From: Arctopsyche grandis
Taxonomy: Eukaryota > Arthropoda > Insecta > Trichoptera > Hydropsychidae
Direction: 5' to 3'
NCBI RefSeq assembly: GCF_051622035.1
Contig: NC_135355.1
Span: forward strand, 1,426,001-1,490,000
DNA: 64,000 bases
The notes beneath the pieces were generated by a model. It was given only the letters and a program-made list of their open reading frames with translations, did no database searches and was not told the DNA's origin. How positions within the stretch are numbered: the stretch's first letter is position 1; each line of letters starts with the position of its first letter. Below, piece by piece: positions 20,820 through 31,084 of the stretch. The position numbers and the translations under genes are program-made.

Positions 20820-22030
20820 TAGTTATTTATATTATACACATATGTAATTTGTAGACTAACTATAGAGAGCAAAAGCGACCAAGATTCAGCTCATTTTCAA
20901 GATGGACGTAGAAGAAGTTGGACTCATGCTTTATTGTCGTCGTAAGCAAGTCGAAAAAGTCTTACTTGCCGTTCAGTGTTATCTATTGTAATTTATTAGG
21001 GTGTTTAACATCTCTATTATTACAAATATTTTTTTTTCACGACACAGGCACACCCTGTCTATTTAAAATAACATATATTAGAGATTTCAATATGATACAA
21101 TGAGTAAAGACGATACAGTACAGGACCTGTTTAGAAATTATTTTTCAGAAGATTAATTGCAGCAGCTCTATGCAAGTGTTGCGCGTGTCGAAAGTCCTCC
21201 AAAACCGCTGTCTATTGCTAAATACACAAGAACACTGTTATTTACATTATCCACATAATTTGTAGACCACTTTTTTTTTAATTTTCTCTAACTAATTGTA
21301 TTTCGTCTCTTCTTCCTCAATCTCCGGCAAATTCCATTGTTATTTCAAATTAATGTTTATTGTACTCGATAGATTTAACAAACTCATTACGTGCAATAAA
21401 TGATATCTGAATCAAATTTTAGTTCAATTACCTCATACATTAAGCAAGTAATTGAGAAATAATCTCATAGATTGATCATTCATAAAATAGAGGCATGTTG
21501 TAGATTGCTCGTGCGGTTGTAGACGTGTTTTTTTTGTATGGAGTCATAAAATCCATGCGACCAGACCCAATGGCTTCAACTGATATCAACCGTTGTCGGG
21601 CTTTATTACCTGAGAGACCGACGTGTTGCAGGGTGCGGCCCGATGAAATGTGACCCCATACAATGTGTATGGGATCGGTGATTTTGCAACTTCAGAACGA
21701 CACGTCGCGTCAACCACACCGATGCATGCAGGTAGATGGGACATACCACAACCGTCAACTTGTTTGTCGCACACATTTCCATACATTTTTTCGTGTCGCG
21801 CGACTAGTCGGCCGACAAAGTTGCACGGTGCGGCCCGGCCCTTAGGAGGAAGTATGTTTACCAAAATTATCTCAATTTCATCCACTAAAATAAATAAAAC
21901 AAGAAAGCCAATTAATAGATCTGTGTATTTAATTTTCAATTATCATTTCTCTTAAAATTATTTAAATAAACTGCAATGAGTAAATGTCAGGTGCCAATTC
22001 AGCCAAAATGTATGAATATTAACAGTATAT
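20820..22030. other. Array spacer between copies C and D (uninterrupted)
   Basis: This is the only spacer copy without a large insertion. It shows the empty sites for the LINE (near 21240) and the solo LTR (near 21075). It has the conserved border motif at 21841 and no supported gene. Confidence 0.7.
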
Positions 22031-24043
22031 TTATATAATAACAATTTTTTTTATATTTATCCCAGTATGCAATTTTTCATGTGTATTAAGGTGAGATTTT
22101 CGAGTAAATGATTTTAGACAAATTTCACACTTGTAAGGTTTTTCACCCGTGTGAGTTATTAAATGTCTCACAAGTTTATTTTTTTCAACAAATGATTTTA
22201 AACAAATTTCACATGTGTGTGGTTTTATCCCAGTATGCACATTTTTATGTTTCTCGAGGTCAGAATTCTGAGTAAATGATTTTAGACAAATTTCACATTT
22301 GTGTGGTTTTATCCCAGTATGATAATTTTCATGTATCACAAGGTAAGATTTTCGAGAAAATGATTTTAAACAAATGCCACATTTGTGTAGTTTTATCTCA
22401 GTATGCAAATTTTGATGTGTATCGGGGTTAGATTTTTGAGTAAATGATTTAAGACAAATTTCACATTTGCGTGGTTGTATCCCAATATATTTTTCATGTT
22501 TCACATGGTGAGATTTTTGAGAAAATGATTTTAAACAAATTTCACACTTGCAAGGTTTTTTACCCGTGTGAGTTCTTAAATGCCTCACAAGTTTATTTTT
22601 ATTAACAAATGATTTTAAACAAATTTCACATTTGTGTAGTTTTATGGCAGTATGCAATTTTTCATGTATAACAAGGTGAGATTTTTGAGTAAATGATTTT
22701 AGACAAATTTCACACTTGTAGGGCTTTTCCCCCGTGTGAGTTCTTAAATGTCTTACAAGTGTATTTTTTGCAATAAATGATTTTAAACAAAGTTCACATT
22801 TGTGTAGTTTTATCCCAGTATGCAAATTTTTATGTTTCTCGAGGTCAGAATTTTGAGTAAATGATTTTAGACAAATTTCACAATTGTGTGATTTTATCCC
22901 AGTATGAAATTTTTCATGTATCACGAGGTAAGATTTTCGAGAAAATGATTTTAAACAAATTTCACACTTGTAAGGTTTTTCACCCGTGTGAGTTCTTAAA
23001 TGTTTCACAAGTTCATTTTTATGAGCAAATGATTTTAAACAAATTTCACATTTGTGTGGTTTTATCCCAGTATGCAATTTTTCATGCGCATTAAGGGAAG
23101 ATTTTTGAGTAAATGATTTTAGACAAATTTCACACTTGTAAGGCTTTTCGCCCGTGTGAGATCTCAAATGGATCTTAAGTGTATTTTTATCAACAAATGA
23201 TTTTAGACAAATTTCACATTTGTGTGGTTTAATCCCAGTATGCAATTTTTCATGTGTAAGAAGGTGACATTTTCGACTAAATGATTTTAGACAAATTTCA
23301 CATTTGTGTGGTTTTATCTCAGTATGATTTTTTTTATGTATCACAAGGTAAGATTTTCGAGAAAATGATTTCAAACAAATGTCACATTTATGTTTTATCC
23401 CAGTATGCAATTTTTTATGTTTATTGAGATTAGATTTTTCAGTAAATGAACTAAGACAAAGTTCACACTTGTAAGGCTTTCCTCCCGTGTGAGTTATTAA
23501 ATGTCTCGCAAGTCTATTTTTTTGAATAAATGATTTCAAACAAATATCACATTGAAATAGCTTTTCTCCAGGAAGTGATCTTTTGTGTAAAATAAGTTCA
23601 GATTCAATGGGAAACGGCTTCAAGTAAATGTCACTATTCTTTTGGTGAATTGTCGATTGTGAAGGCTCATCGTTCCATATTAAATCTTCCAATAAAACTT
23701 CTTCAGGCTCGATCTTCAAGCAATCACCTAACCTCAGTCGAGAGGATTCGTTGTTTCGAAAACAAGCCTTTCGAAAGCTGATCAACAATTCCAGATTAGT
23801 CTTACACGAAAGACACACCGTGTCTGGCAACCCATCGCCTCTTTTAACCTGCAGATGAAAGAAGTAGGATTAAGAGTTGACCAATTGGGTCCACAATAAT
23901 TGTAACCTGTTACCAGCACCGACCTGAATCTGACAGCAGGTCCGAATGCGTTGCTCCAGACGCTCTGGATGAGGATCTGGTCTCTGGAAGATGGAGACGG
24001 AAGATTCGGCCGGAACTGGTCCAAGACAAAGTCTGCACTCCAT
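22031..24043 (-). CDS. ZAD-C2H2 zinc-finger gene, copy D (about 18 fingers)
   Basis: Exon 1 is 23924-24043 (40 codons; it has FQRPDPHPE where B and C have FGDPHPE) and exon 2 is 22031-23848. The product is 645 residues. The ZAD cysteines are present, then an acidic linker, then about 18 fingers. One (SQKSHHVKHEKYI) has lost its final His, as in B. Fingers of the NTLVRHLRTH or [10 protein letters not shown] type are followed by a TGEKPYKC linker, while [11 protein letters not shown]-type fingers are followed by TGIKPHKC. It ends with the same tail as copy C (INIKKIVII). The open frame suggests it is functional; target DNA is unknown. Confidence 0.88.
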
Positions 24044-24129
24044 CGTCCCTGTATTTAACTCTGACAACAAGCAGATCAACTCGCTTCGCCTGGTCTAAAT
24101 TTATTACTAGTTTAGGGTTGCCACTATTA

Positions 24130-26432
24130 CACTGAGCAACAAAAATCTCGTTTTTGAGTTACAATCTTTACTAAGTTTGACCCACTGAATTCGAATATGA
24201 TAATGATTTTAGTTGGTTAGTGATCGTTTACGAGATGTGAGCGTTTAAAAAAATACGTTGATGCAATGAATGCATTGATGTATGCTGACTCAAAAGTAGC
24301 CACGAAACAAACTACAGCCAGAACTAAGGCCACAGCAATTGTGAAAAATATACTCGCCCCTTGCAGTATACTACAATGCATAAAAGATTTCAACGAGGCA
24401 TCATTTTTTGGAATAGCTACAGATGCCAGTAACCACAATGCTGAAAAGATTTTTCCCTTGGTAATTCAATGCTTCAATGAAAAAGATGGACAGCAATCCA
24501 AATTACTTAAATTGGCTTCTTTATGTAATTAACGATCTATAACCGGCACTGATCAATAGTCGTCAAGATATTCAAGTACTTATATCTTATAGAAATAATG
24601 TGTTTTTTAGACTGAATTCTGAATTGGAAAGAGATATTGAAGGCATAGGATGTCCAGCACACGTGTTTCATAACACATTGACTGTCGATGTTGAATCAAT
24701 AGTCGTCAAGATATTCAAGAAATAATAAAAAGCATTTAAAAATCAAAATCAAAGTACTTTAACATTTACACAGTGAGGACTGAAAAACCCAAAGACTTTT
24801 GTGAATATGTTGGTGTTGCCTACCAAAACTTATTATCCTACGTTGGGACCAGGTGTTTTTCACTTTTACCTGCAATTGAAAGATTATTGAATCTGTGGCA
24901 GCCATTAAAAGATGTTTTCGTTAACGAATACAGACCACCAAAAGCCCTTAAAAAATTTTTTGATAATCCAATGAATGAAGCTTATTTTTGCTTCTTGAAT
25001 TCACAGCTCAATACATTTGAATCTCAAATTAAAAAAATCAAACATCACAGTCCTGGTAGTAAAGTCTTTATTAGAAGAGACAAAACGACATATGCTCGAG
25101 AGATTCATATTATTTCATTACAAAATTATTTAAAAACACATTGAAAAAAGTTTGTGACCACTATATCGTTGTAAACAATGACGCACATGATGCAGCGCAC
25201 ACAACACAAATTTGTGCTCTACTAATACGAAGTTTTTGGTCACAATTTTACCGGTTTAAAATTCACCACACATCCAATTAACCCTTTTAAACGAAATCAA
25301 AAAATAGTGTGGCCAGAACACTATCCTAATAAACATGTTTCAATAGAAAATACTCAATATAATATAGTATTAACAGTGGGAAAAAATCACAAGTGAAAAT
25401 ACGTAATTTTGACTTTTGATTTGAACTGGACGACTACTTAGAGAGATTTGAAAGCTGAAAAGTACTACAAATGAAAGATAAAATACTCGACTCTAGATTC
25501 CAATATTCATTTTGAACAGAAAATTAACAGATTTTGAGAAATCGACCGAACAACACCAAGATATCGAAAAATCGCGCGATTTAAAAAAACACATATATCT
25601 CCGAATCTCGAGCCAATCAACACTTTTTATTACCAGATTCGTGTTCACTGGGCATAGATCTATAAGAAAAGTCATATCCCGTCTCTGAAACATTTTAAAA
25701 GTCGTCATTTGTCGAACAGTGTAAGTGGTTCCAACCATTCAAAAAATTTAATGCTTTCGTTTGGATGACTCTCAAGCAAGTTCCTGAATGGGAGGAAATA
25801 GAACGAACCAATATAATTGCAAGTTGAATATTTGCAAGTAAGGAACACCGATGTTGGAAACAATGAGCTTCTTTTCAACCAGTTCGTATATTTAAAAGAT
25901 TATTTAAATAAAAATAATACCAACTAAAACTGGGAGACAACGCTGAAATTGAGTGTGGAAGAGAAATGGCTGAAGTTTTTGAAGAGATACCAAGCAAATT
26001 GAACAGAAGTCATGTTTAATAAAATTATGTGAGTATATTATGGGGAATGAACGAATGGGACGACTGGCATGTTAATGCACGTGTTTTATTTATGACAGCT
26101 GAAGGTAGAGTGAGTAGCCGCTCTCCGAACCCAGCCGAGTTGGTCCCCACTCGCAGGAAGGTAACCAAACTCGACCATGTCGTATAGCGAGCCGCCACAA
26201 TATATTTGCCATTCCAGCCCACAATGTCAATGTGGAGAGAATATTTTCCCTGATGTCAACACAATGGTCGGATGAAAGAAATAAGCTGGCAGTTGAGACA
26301 GTTTAGGCAATTTTGGTTTGCCAGTATTATTTTAAAATGACTTACGCCCAATTTTATCATCGTGCAAAAGAGGAAAATGATTTAATTATAAAAGTTAAAT
26401 CATCGTTAAAACACGATTGGGCTAAAAAAGAC
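24130..26432 (+). mobile_element. hAT-type transposon remnant upstream of copy D, longest version
   Basis: Starts CACTGAGCAACAAAAATCTC 87 bp before the copy D ATG. It carries the N-side pieces (24266-24532), a middle piece (24773-25144, RTEKPKDFCEYVGVAYQNLL) and, after an interrupting MITE half (25310-25722), C-terminal pieces: FVWMTLKQVPEWEEIE at about 25757, and NVNVERIFSLMSTQWSDERN at about 26225, the hAT dimerisation block, ending near 26432. A separate insert of about 180 bp (26041-26220) splits the last part. It is inactive, but it shows the whole transposase order for this family. Confidence 0.75.
25310..25722. repeat. Half of a palindromic MITE (same family as 41788-42690)
   Basis: The sequence from GGCCAGAACACTATCCTAAT to the terminus CGAACAGTG matches the right arm of the large palindrome in DNA2 intron 12. 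Only one arm is present, so it could not form the full hairpin. Confidence 0.65.
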
Positions 26433-26947
26433 TAATTTTTTAAAATTAACTATTACCTACCTACTTTTCCATGTTTTATTTATGTAGCACTTAAATGTCC
26501 CGTATCAATGCTTGACAATTATGGCAACCCTATGTATAATGTGTTGAAAACATAATAAATAATTGTATTTACTGTGCATAATTTTTTTTTTTAATTTCAT
26601 ATTCTGTTTGCTACCAATGTTTTTGTCTGGGCCTATAGACGGCGCTAAGTCTTTACCGCCATCTATTGAAAATTTGTTTATAATATTGATCAATTAATTA
26701 TTTTTTTCTATTGGTGTTTCTTTTATTGTTTATGTGTTGGTAGGTAGGTAGATTTTAACATTCATTTTTAATATTAAACAATTAAATATAAACATTAAAT
26801 TAAATATATTTAAAAGGTATTGTTAAAAAAATTGGACCGCGTGCGGATCGAACACAGAACCGACACATCGCTTTTATTTTTTTTATTATTTAATAACTTA
26901 ATTGGTCAACACCCATGCGATGATATTTCATCGGGTACAACACTAGT
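26433..26947 (+). mobile_element. AT-rich stretch ending in a Helitron 3' terminus
   Basis: The hairpin CGATGATATTTCATCG and then GGTACAACACTAG|T at about 26946 form a Helitron-type 3' end. The 5' boundary is not clear. The sequence before it (26433-26790) is AT-rich and holds no supported gene. Confidence 0.55.
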
Positions 26948-27250
26948 ATGTTATTTATTTATTTATTTAATAGTTTTGGACCATTGTGGCATTACAGGAA
27001 GAACCTAATGCGCCACAATGGCCTACATTTGAAAAAGATATAAAAACAAGTAAACTGTAAATAAAGGAAAAAAGCAAAAGCAGAAAACATGGTAAAATAA
27101 AATAATAAAAAAAAAGTAACAAAAGGAAAATAATACATCATTCAGAGAGAAAAAAAATAACAAAAGTGTAAAAATTATAAAGGCGCATCAGAGTATCAAA
27201 TAGACACACTTACACCAACATGAAAAATACACGTCAGTTAAATGAATGGC
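26948..27250 (-). repeat. SINE-like repeat tail
   Basis: CCATTGTGGCATTACAGGAA followed by GAACCTAATGCGCCACAATGG (about 26980-27020) resembles the palindromic 3' module of the SINEs at 48.3 and 52.9 kb (CCAGGAAGGC...GCGCCTTCCTGG) but with different arm sequence. The flanking A-rich stretch could be a degraded body. A tRNA-like head was not found here. Confidence 0.4.
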
Positions 27251-28174
27251 CTCTGGGTTTCGTAGATAGTTTTAGTAAAGTGATAGTATGCAACTAGTAA
27301 TTGACGTTACGTCGAGAGATATACTGAATTCAGGGACAATATTTTCTTGGCAATGTTTCAGCAGGCTTGGAAAGTGAATCAAAGTTTCTTTCAAAATCTT
27401 CGATCAAAAGGGGATAATTTGTTTTCGAATGAAATAACTCATTCTAACATCGAAAAAAATGTTTTTCCATCCCCTGTGGTTTACAATTAAGCTGATTTAG
27501 ACGAGACGTGACGTCTACCATGAAATAATTTTTTTGGATCCACCACTGATTTTCCGTTAGTTCTGGATAGTGTTTTCAAAGAGTGTACGGACGCCAGGGG
27601 TTCTCAATCGAGAGCCACCTGATGTCGTGTTGTGTATAGCTCGGTGGTAGATCGTCGGCCAGGCTGGCTTCCTCACGGTGTCTTCCTTCGTCGTCGGTGG
27701 TCTGGTCTCTGCTGATGTCGGCTCTGCGTCTCGTACAGTGTGCTTAATGTAAAGCGCGATGTTGGGAAAGTGGCGGGAGATTATATAATAGCAACAGGTT
27801 GTAAGTCTGTTTTATTGAAACTGTATTTTATATAAATTATAAACAGAGATCAAGCAGGGGGGAAGAGGGGGAGAGTAAACAAAGAACCACGCGTGCTAGG
27901 GTTGAGGTTATGTCAAACCCTAACTCGTGGCTGGTCTCACTTGGACGAAGAGAGACCAGGGTTTCCTCACTTCTCACCGAACGTATACTGAAGCTGTACT
28001 CCCAGTATCGTGTGCCGATCAGGCCGAGCTGAACGGGACTCGGTGTCGAGGACGCGGGCCGCCTAAGCACCAATGTTTATGCGGCGACCGTTGGCGACGA
28101 ATCCTGTGCGCTGACCAGGGTGGCCAGCACCAAAAACATCGGCCAGATCGGGTCGTAAGGCCACGAAGCCCTTA
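27251..28174. other. Intergenic, no gene supported
   Basis: Moderately GC-rich from about 27550, with TTTATTGAAACTGTATTTTA near 27810 and two-strand short ORFs without recognisable domains. It could be a degraded LTR or the 5' part of the Helitron that ends at 28947. I do not support any gene here. Confidence 0.4.
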
Positions 28175-28947
28175 ACGGCAACTGATCATGAGGGCGAAGC
28201 CCTAGACGGCAATTTATCATGGGAGCGCGGAGGGGCGAAGCCCTAAAAGGCATAAACTAAGGGGGGCGAAGCCCTAGACGGCAATTAACCATGGGGACGT
28301 GGAGGGGCGAAGCCCTTATCGGCAACTGATCATGGGGGCGAAGCCCTAGATGGCATTTAATCATGGGGGCGCGGAGTGGCGAAGCCCTAATAGGCATTTA
28401 CTAAGGGGGGCGAAGCCCTAGACGGCATTAAATAATGGGGGCGCGGAGGGGCGAAGCCCTAAAAGGCATAAACTAAGGGGGGCGAAGCCCTAGACGGCAA
28501 TTAATCATGGGGGCGCGGAGGGGCGAAACCCAAAAAGGCAACTGATCATGGGGGCGAAGCCTTAGATGGCATTTAATCATGGGGGCGCGGAGGGGCGAAT
28601 CCCTAAAAGGCATTAACTAAGGGGGGCGAAGCCCTAAACGGCATTAACTAAGGGGGGCGAAGCCCTAGACGGCATTTAATCACGGGGGCGCGGAGGGGCG
28701 AAGCCCTAAAAGGCATTAACTAAGGGGGGCGAAGCCCTAGACGGCATTCAATCATGCGGGCGCGGAGGGGCGAAGCCCTAAAAGGCATTTTTTTTTTAAT
28801 TTTTTGAATTTTTAAAAAAAAAAATTTGATTTTTTTTTTAATTTAAATTTTTTTTTTTTTTTTAAATTAAATGTTTACTATTAAAATAGTCATGTTTAAA
28901 CGGTTTATATTATAAATACTGAGCGAAGCCGGGTAATACAGCTAGTT
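28175..28947 (+). mobile_element. Helitron carrying an internal minisatellite
   Basis: The right end GAGCGAAGCCGGGTAATACA then GCTAG|T (28921-28947) is a typical insect Helitron 3' terminus. Before it, 28175-28790 is a tandem array of units containing GGGGCGAAGCCCTA and GGCATTAACTAAGG or GGCATTTAATCATGGG, alternating in two versions. The element at 44.0-44.45 kb has the same 3' end and a shorter array. No Rep/helicase coding is present, so it is non-autonomous. Confidence 0.75.
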
Positions 28948-29160
28948 ATTTATATTATACACATATGTAATTTGTAGACTCACTGATGGACGTAGAAGAA
29001 GTTGGACTCGTGCTTTATTGTCGTTGTAAGCAAATCGAAATAGACTTACTAACCGTTCAGTATTATCTATTGTAATTTATTAGGCTGTTTAACATCTCTA
29101 TTATTTCAAATATTAATTTTACACGACACAGGCACACCCTGTTCATTTAAAATAATATAT
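28948..29160. other. Array spacer between copies D and E, left part
   Basis: Matches 20820-21075, then is interrupted by a solo LTR; the spacer resumes at 30096. Confidence 0.65.
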
Positions 29161-30095
29161 TGTAGGCGGGGTAGGTATGTGTTGACCGTATCCCAGCCTA
29201 ACGAAACACTGTTGTGCTTGTTTTAATAAAGTTTTATTGTTTGCCTAATTATTGTACAAAGGTATTATATTTGGGCAAAAGTATGTCGTTCATCGGTCTC
29301 TGGATATGGTAGTGTCGCTGGCTCGGCATTCGGCTATGTTCAGAAGGTCTCTGGATGCAGCAGTGTGTTGCTGGCTCGTCGTTCGGCTATGTTCAGAAGG
29401 TCTCTGGATGCGGCAGTGTGTTGCTGGCTCGTTGTTCGGCTATGTTCAGAAGGTCTCTGGATGCGGCAGTGTGTTGCTGGCTCGTCGTTCGGCTATGTTC
29501 AGAAGGTCTCTGGATGCGGCAGTGTGTTGCTGGCTCGTTGTTCGGCTATGTTCAGAAGGTCTCTGGATGCGGCAGTGTGTTGCTGGCTCGTCGTTCGGCT
29601 ATGTTCAGAAGGTCTCTGGATGCGGCAGTGTGTTGCTGGCTCGTTGTTCGGCTATGTTCAGAAGGTCTCTGGTTGCGGCCGTGTGTTGCTGGCTCGGCGT
29701 TCAGCTATGCTCAGAAGGTCTCTGGATGCGGCAGTGTGTTGCTGGCTCGGCGTTCGGCTATGTTCAGAAGGTCTCTGGTCTGCTGCTGTGTGTCGACGCT
29801 TGCTGCTGTGGGTCGACTGGTCTGGTGCTGTGTGTCGACGCTTGCTGCTGTGGGTGGACTGGCGTTGTTTGGGTTGTACCTCCTTTTATAGTGTTTCTGG
29901 TATCGCCTGACCCGTGGTAGTGGTTGTTGATGCGTAAGCGAGGAATGTGCTTTTGTCGATGGGGAAGAATTTTCTGGAATGATTGGCGCCGTTCCGCTCG
30001 ATGTAGTTTAATGGCTGCAGGTGTGCTTCAACCGGTTTTGGGAATGTATTCTGCGTCGCAGTAAATGTTTTGATGAATGTGACCTGATTCCCACA
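29161..30095 (-). mobile_element. Solo LTR (BEL/Pao- or Ty3-like)
   Basis: A 935-bp insertion with TG...CA ends (TGTGGGAATCAGGTCACATT on the minus strand to CCCGCCTACA) and an ATAT target duplication. It is absent from the paralogous spacer at about 21075. It matches the LTR at 62499-63360 in opposite orientation, including CACTATAAAAGGAGGTACAA (TATA box) and the terminal CCCGCCTACA. No internal region is attached, so it arose by recombination between two LTRs. It contains a 60-bp minisatellite. Confidence 0.85.
29315..29780. repeat. Minisatellite of about 60-bp units in the solo LTR
   Basis: About eight direct units containing GGCTATGTTCAGAAGGTCTC and TGGATGCGGCAGTGTGTTGC, each followed by TGGCTCG plus a short variable part. 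All three plus-strand frames are open through it, which produces long spurious ORFs. The related LTR at the right edge of the window has only one or two units. Confidence 0.85.
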
Positions 30096-31084
30096 ATATA
30101 TTAAAGATTTCAATATGATACAATGAGTAAAGACGATACAGTACAGGACCTGTTTAGAAATCATTGTTCAGAATATTTATTGCAGCAGCTCTATGCACGT
30201 GTTGCACTTGTCGAAAGTCTTCCAAAACCGCTGTCTATTGCTAAATACACAAGGACACTGTTATTTACATTATCCACATAATTTGTAGACCACATTTTTT
30301 TTTTAATTTTCTCTAACTAATTGTATTTCGTCTCTTCAATCTCCGGCAAATTCCATTGTTATTTCAAATTAATGTTTATTGTACTCGATAGATTTAACAA
30401 ACTCATTACGTGCAATAAATGATATCTGAATCAAATTTTAGTTCAATTACCTCATACATTGAGCAATTAATTTAGAAAAAATCGCATAGATTGATCATTC
30501 ATACAATAGAGGCATGTTGTAGATTGCTCGTGCGGTTGTTGACGTGTTTTTTTGGTTGATGGGTCCGGCATGTCGGTCGTTCAGGTCATAAAATCCATGC
30601 GACCAGACCCAATGGCTTCAACTGATATCAACCGTTGTCGGGCTTTATTACCCGAGAGACCGACATGTTGCAGGGTGCGGCCCGATGAAATGTGACCCCA
30701 TACAATGTGTATGGGATCGGTGATTTTGCAACTTCAGAACGACACGTCGCGTCAACCACACCGATGCATGCAGGTGGGACATACCACACCCGTCAACTTG
30801 TTTGTCGCACACATTTCCATACATTTTTTCATGTCGCGCGACTAGTCGGCCGACAAAGTTGCACGGTGCGGCCCGGCCCTTAGGAGGAAGTATGTTTACC
30901 AAAATTATCTCAATTTCATCCACTAAAAATAAATAAAACAAGAAAGCCAATTAAAAGATCTGTGTATTTAATTTTCAATGATCATTTATCTTAAAATTAT
31001 TTAAATAAACTGCTAAGAGTAAATGTCACGTGCTAATTCAGCCAAAATGTATGAATATTAACAGTATATTTATATAATAACAAT
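30096..31084. other. Array spacer between copies D and E, right part
   Basis: Matches 21075-22030. It includes the GGTGCGGCCCG stretch and the border motif TTAGGAGGAAGTATGTTTAC at 30880. No supported gene. Confidence 0.65.

Noticed and set aside
27837-28175. Overlapping ORFs on both strands in a GC-richer stretch
   Set aside because: No domain, no splice support and no similarity that I can recognise; left as unassigned intergenic sequence.
29252-29920. Three overlapping long plus-strand ORFs of about 180-220 codons
   Set aside because: They are the three frames of one 60-bp minisatellite without stops, inside a solo LTR; the peptides are the same repeat read in different frames and have no domain.
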